Assembly: GCA_015345905.1 (NCBI GenBank)
Contig: JADDTR010000011.1
Coordinates: 186,001-250,000 of the forward strand
From: Aotearoamyces nothofagi
Taxonomy: Eukaryota; Ascomycota; Leotiomycetes; Leotiales; Tympanidaceae
DNA: 64,000 nt
Reading direction: 5' to 3'
Shown here piece after piece: positions 1-10,333 of this stretch. A program made the position numbers and the translations under genes. The notes below the pieces were generated by a model. That model had not been told where the DNA came from and ran no database searches. It was given only the letters and a program-made list of their open reading frames with translations. Each line of letters opens with the position of its first letter. Positions within the stretch are counted from its first letter, which is position 1.

Positions 1-297
1 CATGCAGAGTCGCCACAGCATGGGGAAGTGGCTGTAGATGATAACCAGCTGTTGAGGCTGCGTGCGGGTGAGTGAAGCTCAAAGGTTTGTTCCAGTACTG
101 AAGCTTTCTTGTTCTTCGTCTTCTTATATCGAGATATCTATGGACTTCCATTGAATTGTATCCTGAGCTACGAGTTCTGTACAATAAGAGGCCTCGCTGT
201 CTACGCAGGTATCGGCGTTCTGGTATCAAGAATCCAGCCGACTCGTGGAAACAGAGAAGTTCTGCATCTTGAAGCGGCTCTTTTTTACCTCCTGGAG

Positions 298-1311
298 ATG
301 TTGATCTCTAGTTATCTACGAGCGGTATCAATCGCCGCTTTCTCTCTCCCTCTGGCATCCGCACAACTCGATGTTCCATCGTGCATTGATCAATGCATTG
401 ATCAATCCACCGACGATAGCTGTTCTCTGACCGATGTAAAATGTATTTGCCGCGAGTCGGACGGCAGGTTTTTGCCAGATCTGGTGGCGTGTATGTACAG
501 TGTCTGCGATAGTAGCATTGATACCAGCGCACTCCTCACTCCTCTCTCGCTCGTCTGTTCGCTTCTCGGCACGCCAGTTTCGGAATCGGCACTGCAAAAT
601 GCAGAGAATCTGGGGAGTAGCCTTGCAATAGGAGCTACTACAACAGTTACCGCCGGCCCGGCTTCCATAACGACTGTTACTCTCACACAGACGGCAGGCG
701 GCTCGACAGTCGTTGTTGCGTATCCAGCAACTGTCGGAGCCATTCTCACACTGGGAAATCCGTCGACAGTTACAGAGGCTGGAGGAACAGCAGCAATTGT
801 ACCGGCGAGCACTGTAACTGCTTCTGCTGAGAGCTTCACAGACGTAATCCCAGTGGTAGTAGTCGGCACCAATAGCGTGGGTTCGACCTATACAAGCACA
901 ACAACCGAACCTCGAGCAGTAAGCACACTGGTCACAACTGATTCCGCCGGTAGTACATACACTACGACATACACTACGGCACAAAGTCCTTCGCACAGTA
1001 TCCAGGTCGTAGCGGCCACAAATTCTGGCGGAAGCACACTGACCACAACGCAAAGTGCAATATCTGCTCGAACATCGACCTTAGTCGAGTCATCTCAGGG
1101 GGTATCGAGTAGGACAACAGAGACAACGAGCGTAGAGGCTGAAGCAAAAACATCGACGCCATCAGTCTCAAGTAGCAAAACTCAAACTGCAACGTCGAGC
1201 GAGAACACAAATGGCAGCCCGTTCGACATGCAGAGTGGAGTGAGAAGGCTAGAACCCCGAAGCTTGCTGAGACTCGGTATCGGGTTGTTTGCCGCGGCCC
1301 TGTGGTTCTGA
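298..1311 (+). CDS. CFEM-domain GPI-anchored surface protein
   Basis: The 337-residue product should be secreted and held at the cell surface or wall. The frame stays open upstream, but I start at 298 because that ATG opens a signal peptide (MLISSYLRAVSIAAFSLPL, cut after ASA) directly before the mature domain. Residues about 26-90 carry eight cysteines spaced as in CFEM domains (SCIDQC, DSC, KCIC, ACMYSVC, LVC). A long Ser/Thr-rich stalk follows, with repeats of the type STYTSTTT, and the C-terminus is hydrophobic (LLRLGIGLFAAALWF), as expected of a GPI signal. In the family, CFEM proteins act in haem-iron capture, adhesion or virulence; which one applies here cannot be told. No intron is needed. 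Nothing nearby suggests a partner. Confidence 0.85.
   Translation: MLISSYLRAVSIAAFSLPLASAQLDVPSCIDQCIDQSTDDSCSLTDVKCICRESDGRFLPDLVACMYSVCDSSIDTSALLTPLSLVCSLLGTPVSESALQNAENLGSSLAIGATTTVTAGPASITTVTLTQTAGGSTVVVAYPATVGAILTLGNPSTVTEAGGTAAIVPASTVTASAESFTDVIPVVVVGTNSVGSTYTSTTTEPRAVSTLVTTDSAGSTYTTTYTTAQSPSHSIQVVAATNSGGSTLTTTQSAISARTSTLVESSQGVSSRTTETTSVEAEAKTSTPSVSSSKTQTATSSENTNGSPFDMQSGVRRLEPRSLLRLGIGLFAAALWF
385..406. repeat. 22-bp perfect palindrome inside the CFEM coding sequence
   Basis: The stretch consists of two copies of ATTGATCAAT joined by GC, and it reads the same on both strands. It encodes the doubled residues CIDQCIDQ at the start of the CFEM domain, so it supplies the first two cysteines. 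Confidence 0.9.
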
Positions 1312-2397
1312 CCATGCTGTAAAAAGACGAGAAATTTCATGATGGCGTTTCGTAGGACTATTGTTTTAAGACATTCAGCATCCATAGCCTTTGTGTTTTT
1401 GCTTTCATCTGAGAACATCCGGCCTTCGATTGCTATACTTACTAAGAGTAATTGGTCTGTCTATTCGTTTAATAGTCCAACCTTTGGAGGCTTTATGTAT
1501 ATAAACAAGTAGCTCCATTTAGTTTTGAACTCATCGCCCATCTTCCATGCAGTAGGATCCCAGCTCATCTTTCCAGGTGCTAACGTAAAGTCTATTAGCC
1601 TGAAAAGATCACACAAGAATTCTCCGAAATCTATAAGGCCGTTCAAAGCGACCATGTTGTCTCGCATGTTGGAACGGGAAGCAGTCAATAAATTGGGAGT
1701 GGGCTGTGCTGCACTGTAGCAAAGTGGGGTGTAGATGGGCTGGTAGATCTGGAGATGCCGGATTCGATATCGAGACGAGAAAGATTGACCAGGGAGCCAC
1801 TAAAGCGCGGCCATTTCATAAAGAGCTGCGAAGACTGTCATTTTCACAGGTGAAATGTAATGGTAGTATAAGCTCATCGAGAGTATAGATAGTATCGAAG
1901 AGTTGGTCTTGTGGCGAGAAATTGATGGTGTTCGGCTTGAATCTTCCGTTATAGTCACTTGTCCAGTCTCGATTTTCACATTATCTTTTCCCATTACTTC
2001 TAGAACCAAATAGGTCTGAAACCACCAATCTTGTAGTGACAAATTCTAGATGATCTAAAATCCTTAATAGTCATCTGTCGGCCTAAAGGACAAACTACGT
2101 ATTAATTACTACCTACAAGCTAACGAATGCTTTATAGTTATTCCATGCCACTTAGATCGCGAAATGGCGCTTTCATAAGAAGAATCTATTGCCGATATCC
2201 ATCAAGGGGGTTGGAAGCATTTATTATGCTCTGTACTATCTTTCTACTCTATATAAGGTTGACTCTCCTACTAGATAAGCTTCTTTCCAAAAAGAAATTT
2301 GTAATAACAATAATCAAGCTATCACAAGACTATTCTACAGCCTTATCATGCAACAGCTAGCTCCAACTTATCGAGTACCGTCCTCCCAGTACAAAAC
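1312..2397. other. Intergenic, AT-rich, no gene recognised
   Basis: About 1.1 kb between the 3' ends of the CFEM gene and the permease, which converge. The part from about 1850 to 2390 is clearly AT-rich with many TA steps. The short reading frames here have no recognisable domain and no convincing splice sites. Confidence 0.6.
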
Positions 2398-4471
2398 CTA
2401 ATCAAAGATCTTATCGACCCACCCATGCATCGTGGTTTTTGGTTCCCGCTGAACATAGTTCTTCGTATACTCCTCGATCTCCTCGACCTCGGAGGTTCTC
2501 AGAACGATATCGTCTAGTCTCAACCATTTGGTTTTCTTGAGAATTTTCCAACCTACGAATATCACTGGAAATACGCCGACCATTGCATATGAAAAGATGA
2601 AAGTGGGGACGTCCCAATTGCTATAATAGATATTAACATTAGCTCCGTAAAAGGATAGATAGCATGGCTTGGAATTGTCTTACCCTGGTAGGAAAACCTC
2701 ATATCCACTGATAAAAGTCATCACAAATGTTCCAGTCAGTGCGTAGTACGCCTGGAAAGGCTGCAGTTTGCTCGTGAAAGGTAGCGTACTTCGATTTAGC
2801 CCCTGGATTTCACATGCCTTCTTCCATCTGAGGAACGTAAAAGACATTACGGAGAAGTTGATCAACTGGCTTGCAGTAACAAGGTTGACAAACCACTAAC
2901 CTTATTATCAGCATATTTTGTTCAAGAAGGGGTTCAATTAGAGGTGAGACCATTCAAACTATTAATAGACGCTTCCAGACGATGGTCGAAGGCTTCTCTA
3001 GCAATCTAGGAAACCTACGTCTCTGAGAAAAGAAACATGTTCACTAACCTGCAGAACGGCAGCAGCATTGTTGCTAACCTGGAGGAATGAGAGTAGTGCG
3101 AGTGCTAGCACGGCAGCAACACAGTAGACAGGAACGCCCTGCTTAGTGCACTTTGTAAAAATCTTCGGTGCCTTGCCCTCAAGCGCGAGCCCGTAAAGAG
3201 AGCGAGAGGCACAATAGACATAACTATTGCCAGCCGAGAATGCAGATGCAAGAACCATTGCATTAACAATATCGGGGAGAACCGAGATCTTCAATCTATT
3301 CATCGCAACGACGTATGGAGAAGCAGCGGCACCAGGAAGACCGGACGCATAAGCTGCTTTAAGCTCAGTATCGTTGTATGGCACGTTGATGCCGACGGCC
3401 AGGGACCCAAAAACGAAGAAGAATGTCAGGCGGGTGATGACGGCTTTGTACGCGCGTGGCATGACTTTGCGAGGGTTCTCGGTTTCACCAGCAGCCATGG
3501 AGACATATTCGGGTCCGGCGACGGTGAAGGAGGCTTGGATTAGACAAGCAAGGAACCCCATGAATCTCCCAAGATCTCCAGTTGTATAGTACTCGGCAAA
3601 ACTTCCTGGATCTTTCCAGTACCTGAACCCATAACGGTCGTGCATGGGATTTCCGCCCAACATTGCTAACTGTAGGTTAGTTTATTCCATAGCACTTCTA
3701 ACGTGACTAGTCTTAAATGAACGGCATTTTCGAGAAATGGTAAAAGCACTATGGCTCATTTATAACCTAGGACAGTCTAAACATACCAATGAATGTGAAC
3801 AGAATGAGGCCGACAATAAGCAGCACCTTCCCAATCGCAAGCCAAAACTCTGACTCTCCGTACCACTGCACGGCGAATAGGTTGATGAAGGCATAGCAGA
3901 CAAGAATGATTGCAATAATTCCACCTGCAGGTACAATATCACTCCAATAATGAATGATAACATTGCATGCGACGACCTCGAACGGTACTAGCATAGCTTC
4001 AAAGACAAAGAAGTTGTAACCGGCAGCAACGCCAAATGCCTCGTCAACGTAACGGCCAGCGAATCGTATGAACGGTGAAGATATTGGATTGTACGTGACC
4101 ATTTCAGCTAAACAGTTACAGGTGGCAAGAACAAACGTACACCAAATCGTGAAAGCCAGAAACAAACTCCCGGGTCCACCATTGAGGAGACCATGACCAA
4201 TTTGGACATATAGAGCAGTTCCGATAGTTCCACCGATGCCAATGAGCTGGATATGCCTTGGTCTAAGCTGACGATGGGTAGAGTCATGGGCGACTTCTAA
4301 AAATAATTCGTCGTCGCCAGAGTGAGAAAAGGAGACGGCTTTCTGCTCCTCATCCAAGTTCTTCTCGTGATGGATGCTCGTCTGTCTCTCGTGCGCAAGG
4401 ACATGATCTGCTGCAGCAGAGCCAGGAATATCAATATTTGAAGATACCATGGCTGAAGCCGATCTTGGCAT
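2398..4471 (-). CDS. Amino-acid permease, APC/YAT family
   Basis: Plasma-membrane amino-acid/proton symporter by family. Four exons join in frame: 4471-3787, 3665-3049, 2895-2684 and 2620-2398, giving 578 residues, the usual size. Splice sites are GTATGT/TTAG, GTTAGT/TTAG and GTAAGA/ATAG. After a hydrophilic N-terminus comes the family signature (RPRHIQLIGIGGTIGTALY), then about twelve hydrophobic segments, including GPEYVSMAAGE with NPRKVMPRAYK and the later RWKKACEIQGL loop. The C-terminal tail (WVDKIF) is charged. The sequence looks closest to the Dip5-like dicarboxylic amino-acid permeases, but substrate is inferred only. A second ATG eight codons in (MVSSNIDIP) is an alternative start. 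It is the only gene on its strand for several kb. Confidence 0.88.
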
Positions 4472-5236
4472 GAGATGTAGGCACTAATTGCGTGTTTTAA
4501 CTGCAGGTACTTAACTAATTGCCATCGATTGAGACTCAGAGATGCAAAACTGAGAAATGCAAACTTTTTCAAGTTTGCGAGAAGGTGGAATAATATACTT
4601 TTCATGCAGAGAGAAACGCTCAGACGGTTTATGAAGTTCTCAACCCATGGATTCTACTAGGTAGATGTGTACACTAGCGACCAAAAGTTACAGTCCCTCT
4701 GTGGCAAACAGTTGTGGGGGTAGAGAATCCTGCCTCCTGGCCTTTTGCAGCAATTTCTTCCCAGAGCCAAGCCATTGTGGACGGAGTGTGTGGGCAAAAT
4801 GAAGACTAAAAGACAAGTGTCGGTCGAGGGTCTATCATTGATGTTGATCGCTTCTTATCTTTCCCTGTCGTGCCTGTGTTTGGTTGTCTTCAGGTCGAAC
4901 TCGCCCACGCTGATACTCGAGCACAGCTGGCACTCGCTTGGCATGCTGAGGGGCGCCCTGAGACCCCGTAGAAGCTTTGGTTTCGTTTAGTTTTTCCTTT
5001 TCTAATAGCGCATGGTACTTGGCCTTATCATGAGTTTCACGTTTTCAAATAAGCAGCGTGTCAGATTTACCGCAAAGACCGGTAGGTAGACAGGTACCTA
5101 TCCGCTACCTTGCAGTAACAACATAGATTCATGGCTGCAGTAGTATCTTTCTTCGGGGTCCTGGCTGGGAGCTTAAAGCCTATCCCAACCCCCTGGTGGG
5201 TCGAGCGCACAGAGAGCCATGGCTACGCATAGAGAG

Positions 5237-5252
5237 TGTGTGTGTGTGTGTG
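5237..5252. repeat. (TG)8 microsatellite
   Basis: Eight uninterrupted TG units. Confidence 0.9.
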
Positions 5253-5332
5253 ATTCCGTGTCCTGGAGCCGAGGCGCACTCTAACAGCGACGCTCTAGTG
5301 TACATGAAGATTCCTGAGGTGGTTCCTCCACG

Positions 5333-5374
5333 GCGTATTTGCGTATTTGCGTATTTGCGTATTTGCGTATTTGC
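5333..5374. repeat. GCGTATTT x5 tandem array
   Basis: Five perfect copies of the 8-mer GCGTATTT plus two further bases. Being 8 bp long, the unit shifts frame at each copy, so it is not coding. Confidence 0.9.
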
Positions 5375-5835
5375 TTCCACTGCATGGCTTGGCCACTGGG
5401 ACGAGGGCCATCTGCAATAGATCTTGGAACCCATCTGCACCTGCCTGTTCGGTTTCGGCGTCCCCGGTCTTATCTGTGCGTGATGATATGATTGAATGCA
5501 GATACAGATGCCGAGCCAATCCAACCCAGATAAGGATCGTAGAGATGCTCCAACAGATGAAGATATCCGGCTTCAAGAAACGGAGCCCGAGAAACCTTAC
5601 GGCGGTGCTAGATAGTAGCTAAGGTCACATTGTAAGTATGTAGAAGGGAGAAACTACCGTCAACGGAACGTGCGCGTACCTACAGGAGAAATACCGGGGT
5701 ATCGAGAGCTAGAGGCTTTACGGAACTACCTTAATGAACGGAACGCGCCGGCGGGGCGATCACGTGCCTGCTACGCCTCAACGACTGCCGCCACCGCCAC
5801 ATTTGGTCGGGTCGTCATAGCGGGGTCGCCGCAAC

Positions 5836-5843
5836 ATATAAGT
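5836..5843 (+). promoter_or_regulatory. TATA-like element
   Basis: ATATAAGT lies about 90 bp upstream of the ATG at 5933, followed by a C/T-rich stretch typical of fungal transcription starts. Assignment as TATA box is inferred from position. Confidence 0.4.
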
Positions 5844-5932
5844 AAACCCCCTCCTCCCACTCCTCCCACATCAACAACAGCTCGGTCAGAACTGCACAGA
5901 ACAGTTACAACATACCTACGATATAATTGAAA

Positions 5933-6148
5933 ATGCCCACATATATAGGCTCTGCTGAAAAGCCAGCCGCCTCTGAGACTGAAGAGCACAGCAGCTCTAA
6001 TTTCACTGTCAATGACCCTCAAAACACCACCACGTCGGCCAGCCGCTCTACCAACTCGACAACGATGTCCGAGGTCGAGTTGGCCGCTAACAAACTTTAC
6101 GAAGAGCGCATTGAGGAGGAATATGCCAAGAGAGAAGGTGGTGCTTAG
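5933..6148 (+). CDS. Small acidic hydrophilic protein, unknown function
   Basis: A 71-residue product starting MPTYIGSAEKP. The frame can be read six bases further upstream but only from TTG, so 5933 is the start. It has no signal peptide or membrane segment. The middle is Ser/Thr/Asn-rich (TTTSASRSTNSTT) and probably disordered; the end (EVELAANKLYEERIEEEYAK) is a charged stretch that should form one amphipathic helix. A TATA-like box and C/T-rich leader precede it, supporting a real, possibly strongly expressed gene. I do not recognise the family. Small acidic proteins of this build in fungi are often stress- or conidiation-linked, but that is only a guess here. Confidence 0.55.
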   Translation: MPTYIGSAEKPAASETEEHSSSNFTVNDPQNTTTSASRSTNSTTMSEVELAANKLYEERIEEEYAKREGGA

Positions 6149-6679
6149 GGACATCTGATATGGAGGGCGACATGAATGAATAATGGTGGCCATCTTTGTG
6201 AAGCTTTTATTTCAGGCTTTCAGGGGAAATTGCAGTGCTTTGCTTGGCTTTCTTAAGCCCCATGATCATGGGTTCCGTTCTCTATTGGTTTAATTGGTTT
6301 CATGGAGGGGAGTAGTGGTTTACTGGATCCGCCACACCTAAGTATATTTAGCTTCGATAGTTGAATGATGTCTCACTCAAGTTAATACGGAGCGCTAAGA
6401 TCCTCGAAATCTCTCCGTACTCTAAAATGGTTAAGTATACTCTCAAGTGGGATTTTCTACACGTAAAATTTGAGAGGATGATGAGCACGTAAGACTGAGA
6501 CAAACTCTTGGGTGCATATACTTCATGTTCGCTTTAGACTTAACCTCGATAATCCTCCAATCGTGGTATCACGTCACATTATGCAATCGCTGAAATCAAA
6601 ACAAATGTAAGTAGAGCCCCACCCGCGCCCGTGAAATCGAGAGGAAGCGTAGCCAGACGGGACATCATCCTCGAAGTCA
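6149..6679. other. Intergenic, nothing recognised
   Basis: Convergent spacer between the small acidic gene and the CK2 beta gene; mildly AT-rich, with no domain, tRNA or repeat seen. Confidence 0.6.
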
Positions 6680-7779
6680 TCAAACCAAGCCATCAGCAGC
6701 TGCCTCCACAACCATAGGACTACCGTTGACATTAGGCGTCGCGCCTCTCCGTGGGTTACCGACCTTACGTCTCATATAGTTGCTTCCAGGGTTCAATTCC
6801 TCTTCGCTATCATCACCAACGTGCAAGCGGTAGTGGTCTGCCTCATTTAGCTCCTCGATTTCAATCGGCCTTCCTCTTAACCATTGCATCCTAGGACCAC
6901 TTCTGGCGCGTTCTGATACCCGGAACCCGTAGATTCTTGGCTGATAGACTTTGCCCGCTCCAAGGCCTGGTCCCAGATTGTGAGCCGACATGCCATTTAT
7001 CATTGGTTTCTCGTCACCGTCCGTATGGGAGGCAGGAAGAGCTCGAGAGCTGCTAGTGCCAACTAACACTTCAGTTGCTTTTTTGCTGATATCGTAGTCC
7101 GGGAATGTCATGAGGAAGAGAGCGCCAAATGTTCGCCCGAAAAAAGCACCGTCTACTGTTTGGAATCGTGAATTCGGCGGAACATATACGTCAAGGCACG
7201 AAGGACAGAATAACTTGACAGTATCTGCACCAGGAATGTCTGACAAGCCAACAGGTAGAGTTCTAGCATGATCGCAGTTGGTCCGTGGGCAGTTACCAAA
7301 ATGTGAGAGCTCATACTTCTCAGACATTTGTTGTATGCCAGCTCGTGAGCAAATGTACCGCTGATGTATGAGACCATAGAGAAGTTCCGAAGAAGATTCG
7401 ATAACAGAAAGATCGCTGACCATACGGTTGGTTCGTCTATCATTGGTTCGTCGTGCTCCTGCTCGCGATCCACCTTCTACTGATTCCTCGTTATCGTCTT
7501 CTTCTTCCTCTTCTTCCTCTTCGTCATCTTCGTCTTCCGGTTCGACATCAAGGATCATCTGCCGGGTTGAAGATTAGATAAGCAATCCATGAAAAGGGCT
7601 AATACAGCTCGTATACATACCTCTAGTGCTTCTTTATACATAGGCACCTGGCCTTGGAGACCAGTCAAGTTGAAGTCATCCTCGATAAACTCCTCCGATA
7701 CCTCAGCGAAGTATTCATGGCCAAGTAGCGAACAAAACGAGGAAATCCAAGATTCTGGTGATGCAGACGAGGAAGACAT
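6680..7779 (-). CDS. Casein kinase 2 regulatory (beta) subunit
   Basis: Regulatory subunit of the CK2 holoenzyme: it dimerises through a zinc ribbon and docks two catalytic alpha subunits; nucleus and cytoplasm. Exons 7779-7621 and 7558-6680 (GTATGT/CAG) give 345 residues. The N-terminus (SWISSFCSLLGHEYF, then FIEDDFNLTGL) is the classical CK2 beta start, so I take the second ATG rather than the one at 7797. An acidic segment of consecutive D/E residues follows the intron, longer than in animals. Zinc ligands are Cys143 and Cys148 (NCPRTNC) and Cys171 and Cys174 (FCPSC). The segment PPNSRFQTVDGAFFG closes the core. The C-terminus is a long low-complexity tail common in filamentous fungi. Yeast has two such genes (CKB1, CKB2); which this matches was not decided. 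Confidence 0.93.
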
Positions 7780-7814
7780 GGGTTGTGATATTGGCAAAAA
7801 CCAAAGGCAGTGCT

Positions 7815-8366
7815 AATAAATGACCGGCCCCAATATTCTTGATTGCCCTTTCTGCTTGCAAATATTCGGCAAGGCGGGTCCTTGCGTCTTGTCGAGCTTT
7901 GACTGGATGGTAAAGGTGGTATGTCTCACGCGCGGAAAGATCTTCTGCAAGTGTATAGCAAACTCTGTATATGTGACGATGGTGTTCTTGAATTGGCGGA
8001 CTGAGTGAGATCCAGTCGTCAAGGTTCGGAACAAGAGGTCGATCTGGGTGTTCGATTGTCTCGTCGACAGTTTCTACGTTCAGTTCGAGGATTTGGACGT
8101 AATCGCCGCGAAATTCGCTATCGAAGTCTGCCTTGGCAAGTTTGTTCTTGAAATCCTCGTAGCGCTTTTCGAAGGACTTGCCAACAAGTTCACTTTAGAA
8201 AGATGCGGTCTAGGATGGAAAATGAGAGTATAGAATAGGACCTTCGAGATGTGTGTAAACCCTTCAAACTTGCCGTTGTCTTCATCTTTGCGTTCGCGTC
8301 CTTTCTCGGTCAACGTTTCCCACGTTGGTGCCTTGGCGCCTGAATCAAGGAGTGAAGCTCGTGGCC
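7815..8366 (-). pseudogene. 5'-truncated fragment of an unrecognised gene
   Basis: On the minus strand a coherent protein-like reading runs from near 8366 leftwards: first a segment with DSGAKAPTWETLTEKG, then, across a possible 68-bp intron (GTTTAC...AAAG, about 8260-8193), a longer one with FRGDYVQILELNVETVD, PLVPNLDDWISL and HPVKARQDARTRLAEY. It has no start codon in frame; upstream it runs into an AT-rich block. At the other end it has no clear stop before it overlaps the CK2 beta 5' region, so the 3' end is uncertain too. I do not recognise the family. It could be a decayed gene or an unresolved multi-exon gene whose first exon I missed. Splice borders are guesses. Confidence 0.35.
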
Positions 8367-8600
8367 TACTTATAGTTAGCTGTTAACCACAACCTTTAAG
8401 TTAGAATTAGTCAACCATTTTGTGTTCAATTAATTATTTCTGGTATTTGAAGCTTGTAATGTATATAATTGATGATCCCTCTGGTATTAGTAAATCTATA
8501 AATTGTTTTTACTGAAATATTTAATTCTAAATTTAAAATTGACTACTTAATAATTTTCTTAGAATAAAGTTATATATTGTATTTGCCGGAAGATCTTCGA
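8367..8600. other. AT-rich block between two truncated genes
   Basis: About 230 bp of strongly AT-rich, TA-rich sequence, much richer than its flanks. It sits exactly where the 5' ends of the two divergent remnants on either side should be. No reading frame, terminal repeat or duplication was found. Confidence 0.6.
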
Positions 8601-8601
8601 G

Positions 8602-9029
8602 ATGATCTACCAACGCCAAGATTTTGTTAAGGCGGCTAGAAAAGGAGATATATACGACTCGAATCTATGGCTAGGAACTCCACCGACCTATACACCTCTC
8701 CATAAGGATCCGAATCCGAATTTGTCCGTGCAGCTAGCAAGCAACAAAATCGTGAGAATGTTCAAACGTGAAATTGGAACGTCTGTATTTCGCGCTGTGG
8801 GGAGAAGATTGGAATCCAAGCTTCGGCCTCCTTCCGTGGTGAGGAGATGATGCAGGGACCAGAGAGACTAGCTTTAGAAGAGGCTGTCTGGGATTGTCCA
8901 CAAAATACGGATGGATGCGAAGCTATGGTTCAACCCGGGGACGCACTATTCATACCTAAAGGATGGTGGCATAGTATCAAAAGTGTCAATATGGATGGTA
9001 ATGCCTCGGTGAACTGGTGGTTCCGATAG
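8602..9029 (+). pseudogene. JmjC/cupin_8-type hydroxylase remnant
   Basis: Two adjacent frames together resemble the C-terminal half of a fungal JmjC (cupin_8) 2-oxoglutarate/iron oxygenase. The first gives DIYDSNLWLG, then TPLHKDPNPNLSVQLA, holding the HxD iron-binding pair. The second gives GEEMMQG and then LFIPKGWWHSIK, holding the distal His, and ends SVNWWFR followed by a stop. The switch between frames lies at a run of four G near 8798-8801 and fits loss of one base. The N-terminal half of the domain is absent; upstream is the AT-rich block. Either a decayed gene or, for the one-base change, a sequencing error; truncation of the 5' part argues for decay. Confidence 0.55.
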
Positions 9030-9060
9030 CAGAAAATGAATACAAATATGGTTAGTGTAA

Positions 9061-9751
9061 TTATTCAGCCATTGCGGTAGCTGCTTCAGCAGCTCTCTTC
9101 TCGGCTTTTGCCTTGGCCATTCTTTTGAAGCCACTTAGGTCAAGCGGAAATGCCTCTCCCATCCATGTAGCACGTTGTGTATGATCCCTCTCCTGCTCTT
9201 CGAGTTCACCCGTCACTGGATCTACAGTGTTGGGGTGGACAAGCACGCTCAGAGGGCCCCTGTTGATTACTAGCCACGGAATAAAGGCACCAAACTGTGC
9301 GGGAGTAAATAGGTTGACTTCGAACATAGCCACCGGATGGGGACCGACGGGTTTCTCCCACAACGTATAGATGCGGAGTTCAGGAACTGAGAAAATATAA
9401 GAACATGCTATGAATGGTGTGTAGTCCACTTACATTCACGCCGTATTCTCTCCCAGAGTTCTCGCGCGAACTGCTTTTGCCCCTGATTGCCCACAAGGTA
9501 GTAGATGTGTATATCACTATAGGAGTCAGCCTCAACCAGCCCAAAGACAATTGAATAAGCTACGTGACCTACAAGCCACCTCGTCGACCCTTATCAAGCG
9601 GGGCTGTAAATTCCTCGTATGAAGGGCTCAACTCGCCCGTCGTTGGGTTCACAAAGCTCTTTCCATCCGCCGCCTTCTCATCTGGAAGCGGCGGGAGACC
9701 TTGATAGCCTTCTAGAGGAGAGGGATATTGGTACAGCGATGGGTCGGCCAT
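9061..9751 (-). CDS. DOPA 4,5-dioxygenase family protein
   Basis: Small cytosolic protein of the family named after the fungal DOPA 4,5-dioxygenase of betalain-type pigment formation; most ascomycete members have unknown substrates. Exons 9751-9573, 9516-9434 and 9386-9061 (GTAGGT/ATAG, GTAAGT/CTCAG) join to 195 residues. Visible family features: FDIHIYYLVGN at the first exon junction, the ELWERIRREFPEL helix, PVGPHPVAMFEV with the conserved His, and the SVLVHPNT segment with a second His; these histidines are the likely metal ligands. The C-terminus is Ala/Lys-rich. The start matches the family, with about 60 residues before the core. It lies close to, and convergent with, the JmjC remnant. 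Confidence 0.82.
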
Positions 9752-10333
9752 TATCAGGTGCTAGGTTAAGATGCAAAACTACAGTATCAGATGAGAAGGC
9801 AGTGGATGTTGCTGTTGTTTTAGTGATCCTAATATACAGATGTATTGCGAGATATAGACTTGAAGTTTACTTTGTTCTTGGTAATATATCAGTCAAGTCG
9901 CATTTGTCATCGATTTGCCATCTCACGTGTTTCGGCTAATCGTGCATTTGCAATTCCGTATGTTTTCAAGTTATGTCCGCTGTACTCCTGTCAAGCCGCG
10001 CGCAAGCAATCCATGTTGAAGAAGCATCTCCTCTCTGCTATACCGCTAAAGCTGTCTGGGCAAGCCAGCAACAGAGGAGCCACCGTCGAGATGCTATGTT
10101 GACGCCGGTCAAGACAAGTTAGTTCAATACCGTATAGAATCAGACTTATATCCGTGGTTTGTACCGGTCATTGAAACCTTCTCCACATTATTTCTACAGA
10201 TGGCTCTGTCGTATCCAGGCTGTCCTATATCCTCAAGCAGCACATAAAGACTGGCATGTTTACGGCATTCATTACACAATTAACTTAATACGTATTAATG
10301 TATTGCTCTAAGACCATTCTTAAAAGCTACAGC
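9752..10333. other. Intergenic, nothing recognised
   Basis: About 580 bp upstream of the dioxygenase-like gene and downstream of the coiled-coil gene. No domain or RNA gene was seen. Confidence 0.6.

Larger units (their letters stand above)
4472..5932. other. Intergenic region with two microsatellites
   Basis: Divergent spacer of about 1.5 kb between the permease start and the small gene at 5933. It holds a TG run and an 8-bp tandem array (listed separately). No coding signal was found. The last 130 bp are C-rich with a TATA-like box and look like the promoter of the small gene. Confidence 0.6.

Noticed and set aside
328-1053. A 241-codon frame on the minus strand across the CFEM gene
   Set aside because: It is the antisense shadow of the Ser/Thr-rich coding sequence; its Cys/Ser-rich text reflects repeats on the other strand.
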